This document shows positions 49,401-64,000 of a DNA stretch of 64,000 bases, one piece after another. Position 1 is the stretch's first letter, and every line of letters begins with the position of its first letter. A program made the position numbers and the translations under genes. The notes beneath the pieces are model-generated. The model was not told the origin of the DNA. It searched no databases and saw only the letters and a list, made by a program, of their open reading frames with translations. The DNA comes from Apostichopus japonicus (taxonomy: Eukaryota > Echinodermata > Holothuroidea > Aspidochirotida > Stichopodidae): NCBI RefSeq assembly GCF_037975245.1, contig NC_092570.1, positions 4,496,001 to 4,560,000 of the forward strand. Direction: 5' to 3'.

Positions 49401-52400
49401 TTTCAAAAGTTTGTCTTTGGACAAGTTTATCCAGCAGTTATTGTTTGTTTTGACTTTACCTTAAATTCTAATCAGTGTTTCCTCAGTTTTAAGACTTTTA
49501 ACATGAAGAGTTCCTCATATTTGGTTTAACACATCAGTAAGGGTAGCCATGAAGTCTTGTGTTGTTGGGGGGGGGGAGGGAGGGGAGGCAAGGCAGGGCA
49601 AGGCAAGGCAAAAGGCAGGGGTGGGTAGTATTTCCATCTGGGATTGGGCATAGTTCTCCTTTCTGATTAGTGCAGAGTGGACACCTCTTCTATAAATGTT
49701 CATTTGTGTGTTTTTCAAGTGCTTTACTTGGTCCATTACTTTTCAATAATGCAACCTTCATACCTTATCATTATGGTTTAATTTGTTGCATTAATTGTCT
49801 TTAATTTTTTCTTTAATATTTCTTTAATATTTATATTTCTAATTTCTTCTGTTCTTTAATTTTTTTTTTTTGCTTTGTTTCATCTTTCCTCTATCTGTCT
49901 CTTTGTATATTACAATGCCCTCTTTCATTAGTTGTAACCCTTTGATGATAACACAAGTGAAGAAGATGTGTCTGAGAAAAAAACCCAATATATTTGTGAA
50001 ATACACAAAGATCTACATAGCTAAAGCAAAAACAAGATGAAACCTGGTTATTCACAAATAATGTTGCATCTTTCATCTGAGATTGGAAATTTGTTCAGTG
50101 GGTTTATGGGAAGTGCTTTACAGTGTAATCAACTATTGGGGGATGGGGGGGGGGGGGGGTTGGGGGAATGTACATACATACTTGGAAGAATAAAAGCCTC
50201 ACAAACATTTAGTTCTACATGCAGATTGGTTACATTATCCATTTTTTACTAATGTATTTTCTTTCTTTTTTTCATCTTCGTGGAAACCAGACCGCCTCCT
50301 CAAGAAGAAGAGGAAGAATCAGAGGAGGATCATGAAGAGCAAGAGTTTGAGGGAGAAGGAGAAGCCATCCAGGCCCTGGTAAGAACAACTCATTAATATG
50401 CATGAAACCAGCTGTTGATATCAGTGCTTTAAACAAAGCATGAAAGATGCAGCACAAAAACGATTATTTTTTAAATGGCTAAATTTTTCACCCTGATGCT
50501 CCATCAGATGAAGAACCTTACGAATGGGGGAATTGCGACGGGTAGGAGAGAGGTGATTAATTAATCAATTAATTAATCTAATTAATAGAAACCTATCTTT
50601 TGCTGCATGCAGACCAGCCAGTATAGCTCCACACCTCTGGAAACCCACGGAAGTGTCCCCATCTTCAGTCAGGGAAAGGGAAAATCCCTTCTGAAAAATG
50701 GGGCCGGCGATAGAATTCGCCCCTTGGACTTCTGGGAGGATGAGAAGGAGGGCAGTCCTTCCTCTCCTCGTAAGAGGAGGAACATGCGAAGACAACGAGG
50801 GCGCCCTAGTAAGCTTCCGTCATTCAAAGATTCCGAATCGCCCGTCATTAACGAAGCTTCTTCAGATGTAGGTTTCAGTTTCATTTGAGTTCGCCGAGTT
50901 CCGCATTGCAAATTTTGAATCTTCGGTTCCCGAGAAGCTCGGCACTTGTTTTGGCATTGCTGAGCAGTGATTTTCCTTGCTTCATTCATCTTTCTTTTCA
51001 TCTGCTAACAGTTTTATTTTCCAGCGGTTTGCTTATTATAACAAAATAATAAAATAACAGAATAGAAGTTTGGGAAAAGCAAAAGAAGAACAATTTGCTT
51101 TTCAATGCTTGTCTTGTTGAGTGGCGAACATCCTATCTAGACAAGTTTGGAAATACTGCATTTTCTTGGTCTGCTTCAAAGCACTTGTACTGACAGTATG
51201 ATCAGTATAATGATCCTGTTTGGATAAAGGATTTGGATAAAGCTATTGGATAAAGGTTAGGAACTGTTTGTACTGTCAGTATGAGTGCTTTGAAGCGTGA
51301 TATGAGGGGACAGTTTGGAGAGGTATTAGCATTAGAATCAGATAAGGTTAGAAACTGTTTATACTGTCAGTATGGGTGCTATGAAGCACGATATGAGAGG
51401 ACAGAATGGAGTGGTATTAGCTTTAGAATCAGAGGAAAGTTAGGAACTGTTCATACTGTCAGTAAAAGTTCATTGAAGCATAATTTGAGAAGACAGTATA
51501 AAGTGGTATCAGCATTAGAAAATTTGTCCCCACTTTGGTGTAGTGAAGGCTGTGCTGGTTACATTTTGCCGTTCTTGAAGATCACCTGAGCCCGTTTGCA
51601 GCAGGCTACCTCTTATTGCTTGGGCTAGTAACCATTGCATTATCCGTTACATCCTTATGAAAGGATCACTAGTTGAAAACAAAAGTATTTCTTGGCAATC
51701 AGCATTATTTCATCAGTAACCACAGTGAGGCTGGCAGGAAAATATCACCAGTCTCTTCCAACTTGTTTACATTTTTTGTGTGTAATGATGGCAACGTTTA
51801 ATTTTCTCTCAGCTCAAATGTTGACTCTCAAATTTGGTTGATCTTCATACTAATTTATTAATTGTTCTTCATAGTGGTGTTGCTTATTGTTTTTCCTTCT
51901 TTGTTATTGTGAGTATGCTGAGCTCGTTCAGAGGATCTTGTTCTTATAAGTGAAATTGTGACACTGGTTTTTTATTGTTTTGACTTGACGAAAACTGATG
52001 TCGACCAGATGTTTACGATGATTGAGACAAGATAAACGTTGTTTTTTTTTGTTTTTGTTTGGCTTTCCTTTCTTCTTTAACGTTGTTTGCCAATTCCTAA
52101 TGGAACATTTTATAGCCAGTGTGCTTAGCTGGCGAAAGACAAAACTTCTTTGTTCATTTCTTTGTTTCTATTGTTATTTTTTCTTTCTGTTCTTTGGCTC
52201 GGCATCGTGTTTTTTCCTATTCTTCTCTTTGCTGATTCCGTTGTTCTTTTCTTATTGCTTTGTTCTTTGATTATTCCCTGTTCTGCTACTCCAGGACATA
52301 ATTTTAATTGGTTCTTAATGTCCCCACAAATTTGCAGCATATTGGATGACCCACATAACTTCTAGTCATGACCCACATAACTTCTAGTCATGCAGTTTTC

Positions 52401-52671
52401 AGACAATGAATGAAACCTTCACGAGACTGGGTCAGGAGTTCTTCAGAGCAATCAACAAGAACTTCCTTACGATGGGATGCTTTTTAACTAATCCAAATAC
52501 TAGAGTTTATATGCACCATGGCAACAGGTGTGGATGATGTTTACTATCATATTTTGTTTTATTTCCCTATTTTCTACGTTCACAACACCAGCATAGTGTC
52601 ATTACGGTCACTCTACATGCTCTTCTCTTTGGTTTTGCACACAGGAGGAAATGCAGATGGCAGCATTTTAA
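29142..52671 (+). CDS. STAG: STAG/SCC3 cohesin subunit, complete
   Basis: HEAT-repeat subunit that clamps cohesin onto DNA through RAD21 and binds CTCF, shugoshin and other partners. Coding exons: 29142-29146, 30072-30153, 31554-31661, 32902-33075, 34025-34229, 34828-35053, 35647-35770, 36626-36804, 37782-37998, 38576-38690, 39344-39447, 39909-40001, 40775-40924, 41646-41786, 42294-42364, 42970-43138, 43647-43896, 44579-44721, 46052-46153, 46935-47083, 47373-47504, 47986-48188, 48898-49003, 49267-49368, 50291-50378, 50613-50867, 52645-52671. They total 3720 bases, 1239 residues plus stop; human STAG2 has 1231. [30 protein letters not shown] and [11 protein letters not shown] are near-identical to vertebrate STAG. 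The conserved-essential-surface residues W303 and R339 match W334 and R370 of human STAG2. The start is ATG CA|A GCC, created by the first splice. The donor after 33075 (GTCTGA) is weak, and the last eight codons are the least certain part. Confidence 0.96.
30266..30950. repeat. Dispersed repeat with near-perfect palindrome at its start
   Basis: Opens with GCTCATACCAGCA / TGCTGGTGTGAGC (one mismatch), then an ATCACTCT microsatellite, then repeated phrases of the type GGTCAAAGGTCA and ATGAAACTTGG. Similar phrases occur at 44.2 and 45.0 kb. A common mosaic repeat type of marine invertebrate genomes; family not identified. In STAG intron. Confidence 0.6.
31985..32320. repeat. Minisatellite, ~24-bp units
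   Basis: Imperfect units around GCTGATTTGATTGCATATTG fill the intron between STAG exons ending at 31661 and starting at 32902. They explain the Gln-Ser-Asn rich open frames seen on the minus strand. Confidence 0.85.
33226..33480. repeat. Retroelement-like dispersed repeat fragment
   Basis: Contains GTAAAGCGCTTTTATAGAG, a phrase typical of 3' tails of CR1/L2/RTE-type elements, followed by GTTCCAGAGCTGTGGAGC, also common in such repeats. No coding relic. In STAG intron. Confidence 0.4.
36050..36140 (+). repeat. LINE/SINE 3'-tail fragment
   Basis: TTGTAAAGCGCTTTGAGCAG, then GCGCTATATAAATATAAA and a (ATT)n run. This is the classic conserved tail of non-LTR elements in many marine animals. In STAG intron. 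A related shorter relic, GCGCTTTATAAATTCCTATT with an ATT run, lies at 40626-40670. Confidence 0.5.
37276..37599. repeat. 162-bp tandem duplication, two units
   Basis: 37276-37437 and 37438-37599 are nearly identical head-to-tail copies (from ACATATTCTAAAATATC to TACCCCTA). In a STAG intron about 180 bases before the exon at 37782. Confidence 0.95.
41140..41515. repeat. CT-rich minisatellite, ~16-bp units
   Basis: Units of CTCACCTACCCTCTCC and variants, ending about 130 bases before the poly-C tract and acceptor of the STAG exon at 41646. Its translation is the Ser-Pro-Leu rich frame of 172 codons, which is not a gene. Confidence 0.9.
42594..42712. repeat. 39-bp tandem repeat, three units
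   Basis: CGCTTAGTTTTGATCTGTAA recurs at 39-base spacing (TTAGTTTT at 42601, 42640 and 42679). In a STAG intron. Confidence 0.9.
43270..43480 (-). repeat. Inverted LINE/SINE tail relic plus (TA)n
   Basis: ATTATTATGATTATTTACC, TTTATATAGC and ACACTTTACAAT form the reverse complement of the common AAGCGCT..TATATAAA tail. An AT dinucleotide run at about 43438-43477 follows. Confidence 0.45.
44000..44309 (+). repeat. Intronic repeat, left copy
   Basis: Begins TTTTGGTTTTGATGATAATC and ends GCATTTTGGCATTCTGG. It includes CCAGCTTGTAAACACGATAT and AGGTCATTAGGGGTCATC. It recurs in the same orientation at 44850-45162, on the other side of the STAG exon 44579-44721. Confidence 0.9.
44850..45162 (+). repeat. 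Intronic repeat, right copy
   Basis: Partner of 44000-44309 with substitutions and small indels. The pair flanks one STAG exon as direct repeats 850 bases apart. Confidence 0.9.
48480..48790. repeat. Retroelement-like dispersed repeat relic
   Basis: Contains AAGTGCTGTTATC, AGAGCACTGTACAA and GGTGTGGAGTGGCGG, phrases usual in degenerate non-LTR-associated repeats. In the STAG intron 48189-48897. Family not determined. Confidence 0.35.
50613..50867 (+). CDS. STAG: STAG tail exon with CENP-C-like motif and AT-hook
   Basis: Codes residues 1147-1231. [12 protein letters not shown] at 1180-1191 (bases 50712-50747) follows the pattern R-x-x-P-L-x-[YF]-W-x-x-E-[RK] of the CENP-C motif. A basic stretch [11 protein letters not shown] comes next, then RGRP at 1208-1211, the core of an AT-hook. 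The preceding exon (50291-50378) is strongly acidic. Vertebrate STAG tails have LKPDFFD near their ends, which may be the counterpart of IRPLDFWED. Confidence 0.85.
51250..51525. repeat. ~91-bp tandem repeat, three units
   Basis: GTTAGGAACTGTTTGTACTG-type starts at 51256, 51347 and 51439. The units diverge progressively. In the presumed last STAG intron. Confidence 0.9.
52403..52534 (+). other. Possible alternative 3' exon of STAG
   Basis: Acceptor-like AGTTTTCAG before 52403 opens an in-phase frame starting [14 protein letters not shown], 44 codons to a stop at 52533-52535. A 22-bp direct repeat (GACCCACATAACTTCTAGTC type, 52348-52391) lies just upstream. No resemblance to known STAG tails. 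Confidence 0.25.
52645..52671 (+). CDS. STAG: Candidate last coding exon of STAG
   Basis: After acceptor GCACACAG, the in-phase reading is EEMQMAAF and TAA. It is short, but it ends in Phe like the vertebrate STAG termini (GVSMF, GMPMF) and its phase agrees with the previous donor at 50867. Confidence 0.5.
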   Translation, partial: EEMQMAAF

Positions 52672-53833
52672 ACCTCTCTTCACCTCAACCATGTTTTTTG
52701 AGATGTCCATCCGTTTTGTGACCTCAAGAAAAGCACGAAGCAACAAACATAACAGTACCTCCTGATGATAAGTGCTGCCTCATAATTAAGGCTTCTTTAT
52801 ATTACCTCTTTGAGGTCATTTCAGTAACTGTGAGGTTCTCTCTCAGCTACCCCTTTAACTTTAATTTGTTGGTCACTGTTGTAAAAAAAGGGGGGTGGTG
52901 GTCTGAAACGTTGATTCCATTGATTATCATTTTGAGACAACTTTGAAATGGATTTTATATTCAAGATTTATTTACATCTGCATAAACTTTCTGCAGCTTG
53001 TTTTATCACGTGTCACTTCATTATGATGCTAATTAGTGCCAACTATTGACAAAATGTAAAGAAAGTGAATTTTGATATGTTTCGTTTTATCGTAAATCTG
53101 CCATAAGATATCAACTACAACAAGCGGTGAAGCCAAATTTGAGAAATACATGACTTCTGGCAAAGGTTGAAACAATTGTAGAGAATTAAAAAAGTATTTG
53201 TGATGTAGAGTGGTTCAATTTTTGTTTTCCCGCCAAATTGTTTTTATGAAATGGTCACCATTAGTGACAAGATTCAAGATGAATTTGATTAACCAAGTTT
53301 TCAACATTGTTAACATCGTTCATGCAGCCTCGAAAGTCTTGTTTCGAGCACAGACTTCACCCTGATCTATTGCTTGAAAAACACTTGAAACACTTCCAGA
53401 TATCCCACAAGTTTCCTCATGAGATAAAAAAAAACTGATTAGAAGTGATATAACAAAATAGACAAACCTGAATATTCATAGAACTTTCTAGTATCTTTAA
53501 GGCCAAATAGAGACACATTTTAAAAGATGTAGCTCCATCAGGCATGAGCTTTTTCCGCGAATTCGCGGAATATCCGTGATTTCTTTTCTACCTCGGGGAC
53601 AAAAACTATTATCCTAACACACTGTAGCATACTCAACTGGAGCCTATACCGCAATTTTGCAAAGTTCCGTGATTTTTTTTTACCCCAGGCTCATCATTAC
53701 TACATCTATATCAATGTCATTTTCCAATTTTCTTATCGCATCACCCACAAATGTTTCGTAAAATGACAAAAAAAGAAAGGTTCTCGTGTATCCGTTCAAA
53801 TAGCACTATCTTTGACATCCTTTAATTAGAAAC

Positions 53834-53916
53834 TGTAAATATTTTCTTGGTTCATATTGTTCACTGGTTACATACAATTTTTTAAACTGATTTGTACATA
53901 GACTTTCTCTAATAAA
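53834..53916 (+). terminator. STAG: STAG 3' UTR end: Pumilio-type sites and poly(A) signal
   Basis: TGTAAATA at 53834-53841 and TGTACATA at 53893-53900 both fit the Pumilio consensus TGTANATA. AATAAA follows at 53911-53916. This would give a 3' UTR of about 1.25 kb after the stop at 52671. Confidence 0.5.
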
Positions 53917-55132
53917 TAGAAAGAAAATAGAAAAATTGTTTTTCTTTGATCGTCTGTTATTTCTCTGTTTGCATTATCCACCAGCACTAACCTTCCTATC
54001 AACAATAACAACAAGATCGGACTTATGGGACACTTAACTTGTCAATAATTTTACATCATGATTTTTAACAGGTTTCCTAATTTTTCCAGTCATAAAAATA
54101 AAAGTACAACATAGGCTGGAAAAGGAAGGAAGAAAGACTCTGTATAGTCCAAACGTTGTTTTAAAAGTTGTATTTCTGTTGGCAATTATAAACTTCTACT
54201 GTATAAAGTTAATGAATTCTTGTACATGAAATGCATAAAGTATATGAATAAAAATACAAATAATTTACACACACAAAAAAAAATTCCAGAATGTAGACAT
54301 ACCGTTCCATCACTCATCAAAGAAAAATAGGTCACGGGAAGTCAAAGATATTACCAAATATTAATGAGATATCAAAAAGGGATAAAAAAGAAATGATAGA
54401 ATTGTTGAATATAATACAGAGAGAATAAAAGGCAACAAGAGAAAAGGAGTACTGATAAATTAGTTTATATGGAAATGGGTCATAGGATAATAAAGTAAAA
54501 TACTTAGAAGTAGTGTACTCAAAAATAGTATGAATTAATTTACACACGTCATGATTGTTATTTTGGTAAATGAACTTATAGGTTACTATGTGATACCAAA
54601 ACACATCATTTATGCAATCATAAAAAAAATTAAAACATAGGGCTTGACAGGAAGGCTATTAATTTGAAGAAATTAAATTTTGCTGTACCCTTGATGATTA
54701 TTAGTGCATCAGAACAAGACTGAAATGGCTTTGTTTAAGATTGTTTCCAGTATGCCGTGTAACTTTTGGGACAGCTGGGATAGTTTTAATACATGCAGGC
54801 ATTACGGAAGCTTTTATCCTCAGCCACCTAATGCCACATTGTAAACACAAAATGATGTCACACCATAATAAAGACAAAATCAAAACTAATATAATATAAT
54901 CAATGTAATTTATAGCTATGCTATGTAATATGCTTGTGTAACAATAAATATAACTGTCTACATAACAGGGTGGGTAATATACATGATTTACAATTATATT
55001 CTATATAAGTGTATTACGTTATATGGACATGTCATTCCGTAATTTTTTTCCCTTTCATATATTAGATTATGATATGGTATATTAGGCAAAGTGTTAATCA
55101 AGTGACTAGCAGTGCATCACCCATTAATTTAC
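53917..55132. other. Intergenic DNA between STAG and ABCC5
   Basis: AT-rich, no supported gene or repeat. Confidence 0.4.
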
Positions 55133-55477
55133 TTAAAGGGTGTGAAGACTCGTGCAAAAAGAAACGTCTAATGCCGTTAATCTGACCTAGTGTTAGACAC
55201 CACCATCGATCCCAGAAAATACACACACAGCTTGCTACTGTCGGTAATTGCCACTAGTGTACAGTCAGTACATACAGCTGCGGTCAATACCCACAGCACA
55301 GTGTATAAACGATACAGCGATGGACATCTCAGGTCCAGCTAAAGATAACAAGGTATCACGATTCATTACTGTCTGCATTTTGTAGCGACACGAACAAACC
55401 GTCACTTGCAAGCAACAGAAAGTTAACTTTTTTCAGATGGCTGCACGCGGTTTGTGGCGAGTCTACAATGCCTTTAA
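55133..55477 (+). mobile_element. TTAA-flanked MITE, copy 3
   Basis: 345 bp, TTAA on both sides. Starts AGGGTGTGAAGACTCGTG and ends GGCGAGTCTACAATGCCT. It shares variants with copy 4 (GTCTAATGCCG, CAGCTGCGGTCAATACCCAC), so the two form a subfamily. Confidence 0.9.
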
Positions 55478-56169
55478 TATCATTACATCAAAGGGATATA
55501 CAGTTGGAGGAATTTATAATTTCCTCTAAGCCATAACTGCCAACTCTCACAGTTTTACCAGAGATTTGGTTTCACATATATCACTGTTGATTCTCTAAAT
55601 CTCACATCCAAAAATCTCCAATCGAGATAACAAATAAAGGAGGTGGAGTTGTGGATGTATCCATTGGCAGCACCAGCCTAGGCAATCTAGGGGGGGGGGC
55701 TATTTTTACATTTTTGTCACATTAATGCATAGCATTGGAAGCTGTTTCTAATACAAACAATTAGCCTAGGCTCTATATATATTGGATCAGTACCAGATCT
55801 GGTTGGGGGAAATGGGGGGGGCAAGGTGGAAATCTGGGGAACAAATGCCCCCCCCCCCCATAGCACAGCCACTGAATATTTCTTGTATAACAACAAATCC
55901 AACATTTGTTATCCGATTTACTTCTTTCACTCTTATTTTCACCATGAGTGTGGATGGGTTTTATTAATTAGTACAGGAGCATCAAACTGGGAAACAACTC
56001 ACAACACATAGTATAATCTGTCTGTGTGATACAAGTCATTAAATATTAACTACATACTTGTGCATATTCATATCCTTGGAAATGTACCAACATCTCTGAC
56101 ATTATAAACACAGCGCACCTTGTAGTTCCCACAAATACCCAGCCCAGACAAAAACAGGAACTGCAGGAC

Positions 56170-56544
56170 TTAAAGGGTGTGAAGACTCGCACAAAAAGAA
56201 ACGTCTAATGCCGGTAATCTGACCTAGTTTCGAATGAGGTGTAACAGAAGTGTTAGACACCCCCATCGATCCCAGAAAATACATGCACACCGCTTGCTAC
56301 CGTCGGTAATTAGACACTAGTGTACAGTCAGTACATACAGCTGCGGTCAATACCCACAGCACAGTGTATAAACAATACAGCGATGGACATCTCAGGTCTA
56401 GATAAAAGATAACAAGGTATCACGTTTCATTACTGTACTGTCTGCATTTGTAGCAACACGAACAAAACGTCACTTGCAAGCAACAGAAGTTTAACTTTTT
56501 CAGATGGCCGCACACGGTTTGGGGCAAGTCTTCAATGCCTTTAA
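56170..56544 (+). mobile_element. TTAA-flanked MITE, copy 4
   Basis: 375 bp, the best preserved copy, with TTAA at both ends and termini AGGGTGTGAAGACTCG / GGGCAAGTCTTCAATGCCT. It lies just beyond the ABCC5 3' end, 0.7 kb after copy 3. Confidence 0.92.
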
Positions 56545-56742
56545 ATACCAGCAACCATTTATATATCTACTCACTGATTGTTGCCTGTCAGAGCTTTTCA
56601 TTTTAGCTGGATAACAGGGATTTGAACCGACAGCATCCAAAAGTGGTTCTGTGTTGCAATATGGACACTCACTCTCAGTTTAGGCACCAGATGTTGTTAT
56701 GTAATTTCTGGTTAGCTATGCTAAAAATTGCTAATCTAGCTT

Positions 56743-56748
56743 TTTATT
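56743..56748 (-). terminator. Candidate poly(A) signal of ABCC5
   Basis: AATAAA on the minus strand, about 130 bases after the stop codon at 56875-56877. Confidence 0.4.
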
Positions 56749-56874
56749 TTGAGCAAAGTGAATAACAAATCAATTCCATTTGATAGAAAACTAAAAATGA
56801 AGAGGCACACGATGGTGTTGTTTCAGCTTTGCACATCTTATATAAGTTAGTGAATACAGATCTGAAGTCAATTA

Positions 56875-64000
<7,126 letters not shown>

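Overview
The window is animal nuclear DNA: split genes with GT-AG introns, spliceosomal RNA genes, and many small DNA transposons and SINEs. AT-rich introns, short exons and the style of the repeats suggest a marine invertebrate deuterostome, most likely an echinoderm. That is inference from general character; no marker in the window proves it.

Layout. (1) 1140-9793, minus strand: the 5' part of an ATG16L1 autophagy gene, six phase-consistent exons, with the WD40 half beyond the left edge. (2) 9.8-17 kb: no recognised gene; two hAT-type miniature elements with intact 8-bp target duplications, one copy of a TTAA-flanked MITE and an inverted-repeat element. (3) 17.3-25.1 kb: two U1 snRNA genes in tandem, and around them three copies of an unusual repeat whose first ~45 bases match the 5' end of U2 snRNA. 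This interval also holds a two-exon gene for a small type I membrane protein (22105-23894, minus) and a fold-back element with 6-bp target duplications. (4) 29142-52671, plus strand: a complete STAG/SCC3 cohesin subunit gene. The 27 coding exons I assembled sum to 1239 codons plus stop with no phase conflict. (5) 52.7-56.9 kb: the STAG 3' UTR and two more MITE copies. (6) 56875-64000, minus strand: the 3' half of an ABCC5/MRP5-like ABC transporter (second membrane domain and second ATPase domain), convergent with STAG.

The genes do not form a pathway; this is ordinary animal gene order. ATG16L1 serves autophagosome formation, U1 pre-mRNA splicing, STAG sister-chromatid cohesion and loop extrusion, and ABCC5 export of organic anions.

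Points most worth following: the U2-headed repeat family with a stem kept by paired base changes; a CENP-C-like motif beside an AT-hook in the STAG C-terminal tail; a tRNA-derived SINE whose tail forms the splice donor that cuts the ABCC5 Walker A motif; and a long near-perfect hairpin in the last ABCC5 intron.
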